DNA of 64,000 nucleotides from Rostratula benghalensis (Eukaryota; Chordata; Aves; Charadriiformes; Rostratulidae): assembly GCA_013399305.1 (NCBI GenBank), contig VXAI01000083.1:1509776-1573775 (forward strand). Reading direction: 5' to 3'. Position numbers and translations under genes: made by a program. Numbering within the stretch: position 1 is the first letter of the stretch; every line of letters starts with the position of its first letter. Below are positions 46,648-56,983 of the stretch, piece by piece. The notes under the pieces were generated by a model. It had not been told where the DNA came from and made no database searches. It was given only the letters and a program-made list of their open reading frames with translations.

Positions 46648-49600
46648 CTGCAGAGGGGAAAGGGGAAACAGAACATCATCATCTTAGGTTGCCACGACAC
46701 CTAATACTAAGGAGCTTTCACAAGACTTCAAGACCGTGCATTCAATTCTGCTAAGAATGTCCTTAACACAAATTAAGGTTTAAAAGCAAAACAGTCACAC
46801 TCAGCCTTACTGTTTCAAGACTAAAAACTGTTTCTTTTGGTGAGGGTAAGATAACACAGTGGCAACGGGAGCGCTTCTGTACTTTTGCTATCTCAGAACT
46901 TGTAATTCAGAACAACAGTTTTTATTTTCAGTGTCACAAAACCAGTAAGATTAATCAGACTGGAGTTACACAAGTTGCCCAATGTCCAACAGAACTGCTG
47001 TCACATTATTTTTCAATTACATCAGCTTAACTGATGTAATTGAATGTAATAATCAGTTAAACTTTCAGAAACACCCCCCCCTCAAAATTACTCAATGTCA
47101 GATATTAAGGATTTACATATTAGCAGAAAAACTAGGGAGATCAGGCTAGAGAAGGACGTAGAGGGGGTATGAAGGCACAGGTTAGCTGCCTTGATTCCCA
47201 GTGCTTTTCCATTGTTCTGCATCCAGAAGTGAGACTTTATTAAATAATAATCTTGGACTGCTTTCCTCAGCCATCTGAACCATGTCATAGCCTGGAATAT
47301 TTTAGAATTTATTTAGGATTCCATGTTCATCTTCTGCTGCAGACAAGCAATTCTTGAGAGACTAAACATAGCTCTTGTGAGATTGATTAATCTCAAGTCA
47401 CTACACACACTATATATGTGAGGAAGAAAAATCTACGCAATTCTGCTGACTATCAAACTACACTAATAGATTCTGTATTTTGGAAGTGCTTTACTAATGA
47501 ATCTTGCATAATCAAATACAGAATACCTAGTACAGTTTGTCTGGTGTACAAGCACAGAAGATACTTTTACTCTTCAACCTTTTAGCTGGAAAAGCTTGGA
47601 GGTTACCAAGGGTCAGAGACTTTCTGCTGACAGCACAAGGTGGGTTGAGGGCAGCTAGAAATGAACACTCTCTCCTCCTAAAGGGATGTAGCTGATACAA
47701 GCTGATGTAGAATTTCTTAGTTGTACACACATATTTTAGAAATTCTGTATAAACAAGTTACATTATTACAATTTCATATGCCACACAACAGCATCACACC
47801 ACAGAATCTGCTATAAATGTGTCCTTGGTATCCACCCAGATGGTTTCTCTTCACAAATTAAACGTGGGGCTACAGGAAAAAAAGTGCCTTTCTATCTTTC
47901 TACGTGAATAAAGGCATCAGTCTGGCAGAGTATTAACAGTGACTTGGAAGACAAACACACAGGAGTTCTGACAGGTATGATGCCAAATACAATCAAGTTT
48001 CTCAATACAAATTCTTGAAAGACAACATGCATGGGAGTACTCCAAACTGCCTCTGTAAAAAAGGCACAAGGGTTTGAGGTTTTTTTGGGTGCTGTCATTT
48101 TTCGAGTGAGATGGATAGCAGCCCTGCATGCACAGGTGTAACTCCAATCCTAGTCCAACTGGAACTGCTACCCTGAGTTGCAAAAATGACAACCTGAAAT
48201 GCTTCTCTCAGGAAATTTCTGATGTTGTGTCCCAGAACTGGCACCTTTGGCAGATGCTCGAGAGAGCTCAAAGGTACTGTAACACTTGTGTACTGCCAAT
48301 GCTGTACCTTAATTAGAGCGGGTAGACCATATGAGGTCCTTACGTGATCTCTTCCCAGTTCACTTGCAGATTTACTGTCCCAAATTCAGTACACTGGAAC
48401 AAACCAAGAGCCCTAACCCAGCCCCAGTTGCTGCGTGTCCCAGCTTTATTTGAGGCCACATGCAGTATTTTTGCAGCCTGCTCACAGCTGCTGTCCCCCC
48501 TCCCCAGCCCCACAGGCTCCCCGCATTCCTACAGCTGGAATTATTTCCCCCCAGCAATAAAGTGCAGCCAGCTCCCGAGACAGAGGTAGCTCCACTTCTG
48601 TAATGAGTGTCAGGAAACACTTTATCAAGTCTCTTCAGAGAAAATGGTGTTGCCTGCCCTAGGAAAAAAAACGCTGTGCTGCCCAAAGCTAGAAAGTAAG
48701 TCCTCTTTTGTCTTCAAAAATCTCTAGGGAAGTGAACAAATCACTTCGACACATTAAAAAATCAAAACCAACAAAAAACAACAAGTCCCATTTCCTATTT
48801 AATAAGGCAAACTTGTAGTTCATTCATATAAAGCAGGACCCTTAAAGTAAATCTTAAAAATAAATAAGTATATATTGTATTTATACCCTATTCTGATGTA
48901 CCAGCTGTAAGTTTTAGGATTTTCCCTTGAAGAAAACAGAGCTAAATTAGATAACCGTGCTTCAGGGTGTAGAACAAAGTAATTAAAAATACATATACTT
49001 TCAACGGTAGTTTTGTCCCTTAGGGCTGGGGGGAGGAAACCAAGACCAAATCACAATTCAGCCTTGAGGAGCAGCAAGAATAGCCTCTTTGGGTCAATGT
49101 GCTTAAAGCCAAACTAAAAGAAGTAAGTAGGTTGAACAATTTGTTTACTGAAACTGCTCAGGCATTAAAATTGATCACTTTATTAAATTTACTCTCAAGT
49201 TACACTAACATGAATTTGATTAATTGAACCAGTAAGGAAGCTATAACTAATTGCTCATTAGATGTACACCAATGTACAACAGTAATTACTTCATCAAAAC
49301 ACAAATCACACTGTCCTGACTTTGAAGAAGCATCTATTTGGATGTTTAACTACTCCAATAATCATGTAGCTCAAGTTTAATCTATTTTTAAATGTAGGAT
49401 GACTTCCCGAATTTTAAGGATTTCCATTCCTACGCTGGTGGATAAAATGGCTAATCAGGCAATAAAATTAACAGGAACTGACTACATACAGAACAAGCAT
49501 AACCCTTAATAAGTCTATCTGTTACAAAATCTATGTCTCTGGAACTTTTATGTATAAAAATTATTAAGCTGGAAGGGGATTATTAAGACATAAGGAAGTG

Positions 49601-51168
49601 TCTATGTGAAATAGCAGTCATACGAAACTTATTTATAATGGGAGAGCTTGGAGAAGGGGTTTAAAGTAGTGCAGAACTGATGATTTCACTGAAATATGTT
49701 ACCAACCTAGCAGGTTACACTTTTTGCTACACAAGACTTTGAAGGAAGTAGGTGAAGTTTTCTTCATGATAAATGACTGCTGGAAGTGCCACTGTCATAC
49801 AATAACAGCTCTTAGGACACAGCACTTACTTTTGCATTGTTCACGGATGTGCTAAAAACTCTAAGCAAGGAATGCAGTGATCCAGAGATATCAGTGCATT
49901 CATTTCTTCAAGGTACTCTGGGATCTGGCCAGGTTGTAGGACGCTATTCCTTTGCAGCTTCCACAGAGCCATGAGGTCATATGCCCTGACCCCACAGCTT
50001 CTACTTTCCCTTATAAATTTCTCTAGTACTGAAGAATGTCATCTCAGAGGTTCACAGCAGGAATGCTCACAGCAATAAGCGAATTAATAGCAAGTTGTCC
50101 AGTTTTTCCAAGGTTTAAAATTGTAGAAGGGCAAGGGATACCATGGGAAACAGGAGCTCCTTCAATCCAAGGTGCATTGCCAAATGTACAGAACAGGGTC
50201 TGTGAAAGACCGGCAGGGAAGTCAATGGGCTACAGATGAGTTACTCACTTATCAAAGAAATAGGTATGTTGTTATAACGGGGGAGGGGGGGGAGGAGGGA
50301 AATAAATAAGAACTACTCAAAAATGAAGTTACAGAGATCTCATTGTTCTGGTTCATAACAGGCCACTTGGACAGATAAAATGTCACCTACTGTGAACCAC
50401 TTTAGCTACTTCAAAAGACTCTGTCCCTACCCACAAAATATCCCAAATCAAACTTATTTCACATCTCATAAAAAATGAAAAAAAATGTAAGAACTAAGTC
50501 TTATTGATGCTTTTTCAAGAGTAAAATAAAGTGCCAAGAACACAGAGTTTTTTAATAAGATGATGCAGGAGAGGAATAATTGCTCACCTCATGCCTCCAT
50601 CATCTTAACTAGCTTGCTGGTGATCCTAATTCCTAAGAGAAAACGGGTCCAAGAGATTGGCCACTGCACAGAGGGCACAGGCAGTGCCAGTGGAAGACCT
50701 AACCCAGGCTGACATTAATAAGGGCATGCAACTGTACAGCACCCAAATGATGGCACGATCCCATGTACTCCACCTGCAGCACAGGGCAGAATGTCAGCAC
50801 AGGAACAAACAAAGGTATTGCTCTGACATGTGCTGGCAACAACACGGGCTTTCACACGCATCAGCAGTTGTAGGTATGATCCTCTTGTAACCAAGGTTTA
50901 TCTATTTAATCTATGATGCCCGTAGGGATCTCTAATATACAGCTCCCACTGCAGCTCCGGGCTCAGCTACACGGCTAAGAGTGGTACCACACTATAGCTC
51001 TGCCTGCACTTCTGGTCAAGGAGAAATTACTTCCACTGAAAGATGTAAACAGAGCACAGCCTGCAGAAAGGTGAACCTATCACCTACTAGCTACCAATTT
51101 TTAAAGGAAACAGTACTTATCTACAACCTTGCCTTCAAGGCTTGAAGACAGGTAAGTTGACAGATTAC
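46648..51168 (-). other. HDX: HDX intron between coding exons 2 and 3
   Basis: A 4521-nt intron from GTAATC to CTCTGCAG. It contains a near-perfect hairpin at 47005-47053 and a G-rich run at about 50,279-50,300. No other gene was seen; open frames here are short and unremarkable. Confidence 0.9.
47005..47053. repeat. HDX: Inverted repeat with 14-bp perfect arms
   Basis: The arms TTCAATTACATCAG (47012-47025) and CTGATGTAATTGAA (47031-47044) are perfectly complementary around a 5-nt spacer, CTTAA. After a small bulge a further 6 bp pair (47005-47010 with 47048-47053). It lies in the intron about 360 nt upstream of coding exon 3. Confidence 0.85.
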
Positions 51169-52290
51169 CTGGTAATTATTTTGGTTTTGTGACAGCCTCA
51201 GTTGACTTGAAGACGTAAAATGAGGAGAAAAGTTACTTCTTGATGGATTAGCACTGTTATATAATGTACTGGATGTTGTATGTAATGAGGTCCGTGCAGG
51301 CAAGTGGTAGTCTCTGTTATGGTAGAGAATATTATCAGGCACATCCCTGGCATTCACCATCTGTGAACCACAGCTCACATTTCTCCCCGGCCCAGACAAG
51401 GCTGCGCTTTGGTTCTCTACTCGAAGAGAACTGCCACTTTCACAGTATCTTGAATAGCTTTGTATTTGTGCTCCCATGGATGCTAGCTCCTCTTCTCTAG
51501 CATATTCATCATCCACGTCTCCGGTTTCCATCGCGATGGACAGAGAGCTGCCTTCCACCGAGCAATGCTTCTGCGCTGCGCTTCCTCCCACAATTCTTTG
51601 AGGTTGATCTGTGACCGCCAGAGAAAACACTTCCCGGATTTCCAGGTTTTGTGTGCTACAAGGATCCCTGGTGTTGGACCTTTGTCCAGGGGGCACATGT
51701 GATGCGAGAGCTGCATGTTCCGGCTTTTGTAACCTTTGACATCCCAAGGGTTCGGCTTTACAGGGTCTGTGGCATATCATGGGTTTCTGAGGTAACACCA
51801 ACTCTGCAGTCTGGACTGATGAACCACCATAGTTTTTTTTAGCGTGACTATATATGGAGTTTGCAGAATTCAGTACACTCGTCTGCCTGGATAAAATAAT
51901 AGTCTTTTCTCCTACTAACAGGGAAGCGTTTTTACAGTGTGGTACCTGTCGTCCTATGGGGATGTGCTGCTGCTGGAACTCTGTCTCGCTTTTCCCTGGC
52001 AGTCGTGGAATGGAGGTTTTATGTATTTCTGCCACTGAGGTGTTTGCCTGCTTGGCAGATCCTTGCCTACCGGTTGAAGTAGCCGGACTGTAAATACCAG
52101 TGACTATTACATCGTTATTAGACGAAGTCCAAGAAGCCTGCTGACTTTGGGATCGAGCAATATTTACCACGTTTCTAACTGCTGCTTCTGCAGGTGCTGG
52201 GGGAGTAGTAGGGACGGTCCCTGGGGGAGTGCCCCCAGACTCTACAGCACTCTTGCTGCTCATCTTCCTTCGTTTATTGCCAACCCACGT
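51169..52290 (-). CDS. HDX: HDX coding exon 2: recognition helix of homeodomain 1 and long linker
   Basis: This is the largest coding exon, 1122 nt and 374 codons, encoding residues 50-423. It opens with TWVGNKRRK, the third (recognition) helix of homeodomain 1, where W48, N51 and R53 of the canonical homeodomain are kept and position 50 is Gly. The KRRK run may serve as a nuclear localisation signal. The rest is a linker rich in Ser, Thr, Gln, Asn and Pro with no recognised domain and probably disordered; recognisable HDX stretches include VRNVVNIAR, NDVIVTGIYSPA and LEIREVFSLAV. The acceptor is GTTTGCAG before ACG TGG; the donor is CAG followed by GTAATC, after the codons for QNQNNYQ. Both ends are phase 0. 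The open frame extends beyond both splice sites, but those extensions are intronic. Confidence 0.96.
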
Positions 52291-55200
52291 CTGCAAACAA
52301 CAATGACAACAAACACAAAACAAAGCAGTAAATAAGCAGAAAAAATAGGCAATTCCATTTTTAGGAAGATCTGATGAAATGTTAAGTGTTCAAGACCTAA
52401 GTTTACAAGTATGTAAATCATTTACTGATTATGCAGTGTCTGAACAATACACGATGGAAATCCATTCCCCTGGTGCTTGGGATTCACGCACTAATACAAG
52501 AGAACCTCAGTCTCAATCCCAAAGCCACAGTTTCTCAAAAATTATGAGGCTGTATTGTGCCTCCTGTCCTGAAGTTATCTGTAAGGTTTATTTCATTGAC
52601 ACCCCCTGTAACTAGTTCCCCTAAGTTTAAGTTTTCAATATTTAGCACCTCAGAATGCAGCAACAGGTAGCTAAACTTTTGTAATCAAGTAACTCAGAGA
52701 CACACCCTTCAAAACGTCCTTGAACAGGAACTGCCAGTTCTTGAATATTAGAAGAGAGAAGAAAAGAAAGAAGAACGAACTCTATTAGACAACTACAAGA
52801 CAGTTTGGTGAAGTATTCACACCTATGGAGTAACTCCTCCTCTGCCAGCTGCACAAATCAAGATCTGCCATCAAAACCTTTTAAAAGACACTGACAGACA
52901 AGATTAGGAAAACCAGGATCTGACTCCAAGAGAAGTTTGCTATTATGGACATTTTTGAAAGTGACAATGACAGTATACAGTTTTATGTAAAAGACAGTGG
53001 AAGAAAAAATATTCAAAAAGCCAGGTTCTGTGGCAGTTGTGCACAGGTTAAAATGTACTGCTGTTTTAAACACACAGAAAAGCCTGTCCTACAAGTAACA
53101 CATTTAAGATGTAGCTAAAAAAATTGAAGGGGAAATGTTAATTTCAGTATCTCAAGACAAAGATACTTAACCCAGTGGAAGCATCAGATCTAACGCTGGA
53201 AGCACAAGTGCCACCTAAATATTTCTGGCAATTTTCATGATCAGAGACACAAGACTTGACCAATTCTTTCACCACAGTATGTCTGCACTGAACGTAAGGG
53301 CATAAGCAAGCCAAAGAATGAAAAATAACCTTTGCATCTGATTACGAAAAGGATCAAATACCCACATAGGGATATGGTAAAACAGTTTTCTGCACCACTC
53401 TGGGTATCATCTGCCGCCGCATGCTAAAGCCAAACCAAAGCAAGATCTCAACAGTCAGCAACCCTAATCCATTGATTTAATCAAGAAACTCCCTCACCCC
53501 ACAACAAGCAAACTGCACTGATTACCTATCTTGGGTTTTCATCTCATCACATGAGGAGGAAAGCTTTCTTCACAGGCCAATACCTGCTAAGGAAGCAAAC
53601 AGAGTTTCCTACAAGGAAAACACACATCCCTGCCATACGGAAGTACTGAAGCCCCCATTCCATTCTACTAATTTTTGTTGTCAGATTTTACAAAATACCT
53701 AACTTGAGGCATGAGTTGCTGCATTCTATGGAGTAAAATCTCAGTTACTAGTGATATTTTTTCTCAAAGGCAGAAATCGTAGCTGCAGATCTCAAGTTAC
53801 TTTCCTTTATTGGAAATTTAGAAGATAAAATTTATTTTTTTGTAATTTATGCTCAGTCAATAAGCTTTCAAGATAGAACTTGTAACTAAATAGAGACACT
53901 ACAAATTTTGGGGCAGGAAAAAAAGATTTCATCCCAAACATTTCCAATTGTATAGAATTAAAACCTAATCTGTTTCCTCGCAGTTTTCCTGGAAAGAAAT
54001 GCATTCAAAGAAATGCAAATAACTTCCTAGTACTACTATTCACTTGGGATTAAAGTAGAGTTTCATGAGACAGATTTATCACTGCTAAAAGAGTACCATT
54101 CTGCAGACCATGTCCCCAGCTTCTTAGTCCCACCATTCACCCAAAAGCACCCACCTGAATGATCAGTGAGTGCAACTCCCCCCAAAAGCATAAAACTGAA
54201 TTGGAAAAAAAAAAAAAGAACAAAAATTTTGGTAAGTTGACAAATGTAACTGGGTTACTCTAAAAATGAATAAAATATGAGAAATGATCAGCACAGGAAA
54301 AAAGACAGGAGAGAAAATTCTGCACAGGAGGGAGAAAGGAAAGAGTATAAAACCTCCTAGTTTTAGCACTCTGAGACTTTAGCACTGAAAAGAATTATGT
54401 AAAACTGTAGTCTTAGACTGAAAGGGAAGCTCCGCACTGCTACTAGCTTGATGGTCAACATATTACTTTGGGATGTGACAGACAAGTCATTAAGTACAAA
54501 ATATCCTAAGAAAAGAGACACAAATGTTTGTTTCAATCAAATTCCCTAAGTAATCAGTTTTGGGAGGGCTTTCACTAACACTGGAAGCATTACTAAAATT
54601 CTTAATTATTATTTAGGTGGAGGAGAAGTTCCTAGAAGAAACTATACATTGCCCAGCTGTTAAGAAAACTACCTGGAATTTAAGAGATCCTGATTTCACA
54701 TCCCCACTTTGAACAAGGCAGAGCTGAAACTGATTGTGACTCTCCTAACAACCCAGATACACACCACAGATGGACTCTCAGTGGCACCTGTCCATTAGTT
54801 TTGACTAGACAGTCTATCCTAAATCTGAAAATAAATTGTCCTCAGAAAACCTTTCAAAAGGTGTAAAAGAGTAACGAAGCTGGAACTCTTCTAATATCTG
54901 CTGTTGTACTGTGGGGACAAACCCAGCTCCCTAAAGGCTGCTCCCAGCACTCAACACCGTGATGGACTTGGAGCATTTTTGCACTTGATAAAGTCACATT
55001 GCTCACATTTCATGTAAAGACAAAAAGCTACCAGCAGAGGTATGCTAACATTAATGAACAAAACGAGGTCACTGAAGCCTGGCGTAGCTAAAATACATAC
55101 CTATTACATTTGAAGATAGACAGTTGGTTTGTTTATTTTTTTTTCCCCCAGGAGTAATTTTACCACATTTCCTAATTTTAAAAGGGAGAACATATTTTTC

Positions 55201-56836
55201 TGTATTGCAGTAATAAATCTGTAGAGGTTTACATCAAATCATGAATAGAACTCTTTATTTCCCAACCCAGCTCAAGATTGGAAAGGCAGGCTGTAGTTCT
55301 ATGAGACACGGCTACAGAAATCCTTATTTGAGGAAAAAATATATTCAGAGTTACGACATTTGAACTGTAAGAGTTACATTTAGGAAATTCATGTTCCTAT
55401 TGTAGTTATAGCTGCAAGTGCCATTGCAACCCAAGTGTCGTTCTGCTAGACATCGTGTAAAGAAGTACTGATATCTGTCCAAGAGTTTTATAGGAAAAAA
55501 AAAAAAAACAACCCAAAACTTAGGCATGGAATTTGGAGAGGCAAACAGGAGGGGTGTAAAGAAGAGAAAGGTAATACGTGAAAATATGACAAATGCATGA
55601 CAAATGCTGGGTCTGTTTCATTGCACTTCACAAGGAGGAAGAAAGTTTAAGTATTGCAAATAAGGGCTCAGTAAGAGAAGAAAACTAAAGGAAAAAGATC
55701 ACAACACATTACTGCAGTAAGGGAAACAGAGAGGGAAAGGGAAATAAGATGAAGAGTGAATGACTGCAAGTAGAGGAGAGACTGGCTGACTCCTCTAGGT
55801 CCTTCAGTCAGAATAAAAATAGAAGAACAGGCCCTGACTGCGTTATCAGCATCCAGATTCCTGTTACAACCATTTGTCTGTTCCAGGGAGTCTGAATTTC
55901 TGGCTGACTTTCAGAAGTTCCCACCACCTAATGCTGACAAAGTAAGTTTTAATAGTATTTTGAGGAATGGGAATCCAGGTAAGAATTAGGGGGCAGGAGG
56001 GGTTGTTACTGTCAATATACCACTGGTACATCACAACAACCACCACCTAGACTAATCCTACTTCTTCCTCTTCAGTGTCCAGCATTGCAGCAACTCGTGG
56101 TATCTCTACTTCTGTTATTTTTTTTCAGCTAATGCTTCATGATTTTTAATTTCTGCTCTGAGACAAGAGCCATTTTGTTGTCTAGCATTTCACAAAGGGG
56201 TTATTATTTCCCTTCCCATATAATTCATAGACTTGGAAGAGCTCCTGTTAGCACTAGTAACATTTTTTTACAAGAAAAGAATGTACTCACTGTAAATAAC
56301 CATGAAAGACCACAATATTTATGATTGTGACATGGAATACAAGTGAAACAGTGTGTCAAAAGAAATGCTTCCACGATTATTCCCCCAAATACATTAGGTT
56401 ATAGAAATTTATTTAACTGAAGAGCCAGTTTCCTAATAAAATGATCTTTCTCTGATACAATATATTATACAAGGTTTCTATAGGGCAAACTACCTTGCAA
56501 TTTAATAAAAAAAAAACAAACCAAAACCCAAACCAAAACACCATCAACAAAAGACAAACAACCAAAAAAACACCCCAAAACAAACAAAACAAGCAAACAA
56601 AAAATCAGTCCTTGTGCAATCCAGAACCCTGCTAAATACAGCAATCATGTGAAGACATTTCCGCAAAAACAGACTATAAACAGACTCACTGCGTAGAAAT
56701 GAATGTCACATATGCATACTGAAGTCTGATTTAATACAAGTATGCAGTTAGCAACTCCAGTCCTCTACAGTATTTTATGTAAAGAAATGAAAGTGTATAA
56801 ATTTAACATACAAATTTGGAATGCCTCAGTACTTAC
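52291..56836 (-). other. HDX: HDX intron between coding exons 1 and 2
   Basis: A 4546-nt GT-AG intron that splits homeodomain 1 just before the recognition helix. Its donor is GTAAGT and its acceptor is GTTTGCAG. It contains an A/C-rich simple repeat at about 56,505-56,606 and short poly-A runs near 54,200 and 55,497. No other gene or recognisable mobile element was seen. Confidence 0.9.
56505..56606. repeat. HDX: A/C-rich low-complexity tract
   Basis: About 100 bases almost without G or T, built from caaa, ccaaa and aaaac units, lie in the intron 3' of the first coding exon. On the HDX transcript this is a long T/G-rich (U/G-rich) tract starting about 230 nt after the donor of coding exon 1. 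Confidence 0.85.
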
Positions 56837-56983
56837 CCTGACTACACTGAAGTCCAGTTTAGTTTCTTGTGCACACTGCAATATGAGCTGAAAGCAATTT
56901 TTACTTTGATTTGTCATTCCATTTTCATAATAACGCTGTAATATCCTTTGTTGTTCTACAGTAAATACAGAACGCAGATTCAT
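56837..56983 (-). CDS. HDX: HDX coding exon 1: N-terminus and first part of homeodomain 1
   Basis: This exon encodes residues 1-49 of HDX, a nuclear homeodomain protein presumed to bind DNA. It begins MNLRSVFTVEQQ and ends LDFSVVR, covering helices 1 and 2 of the first homeodomain. The start ATG sits directly after a splice acceptor (TTTTTAG then ATG), so the 5' UTR must lie entirely in one or more upstream exons. The donor is AGG followed by GTAAGT, a near-ideal site. The length is 147 nt, 49 codons, and it ends in phase 0 just before the recognition helix, between homeodomain positions 46 and 47. Recognition rests on strong similarity to the mammalian HDX N-terminus. The open frame runs on past the donor to 56765, but that part is intron. 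Confidence 0.96.

Noticed and set aside
51483..51716. 77-codon minus-strand frame inside coding exon 2
   Set aside because: It overlaps the HDX exon in another frame; the HDX frame has clear homology.
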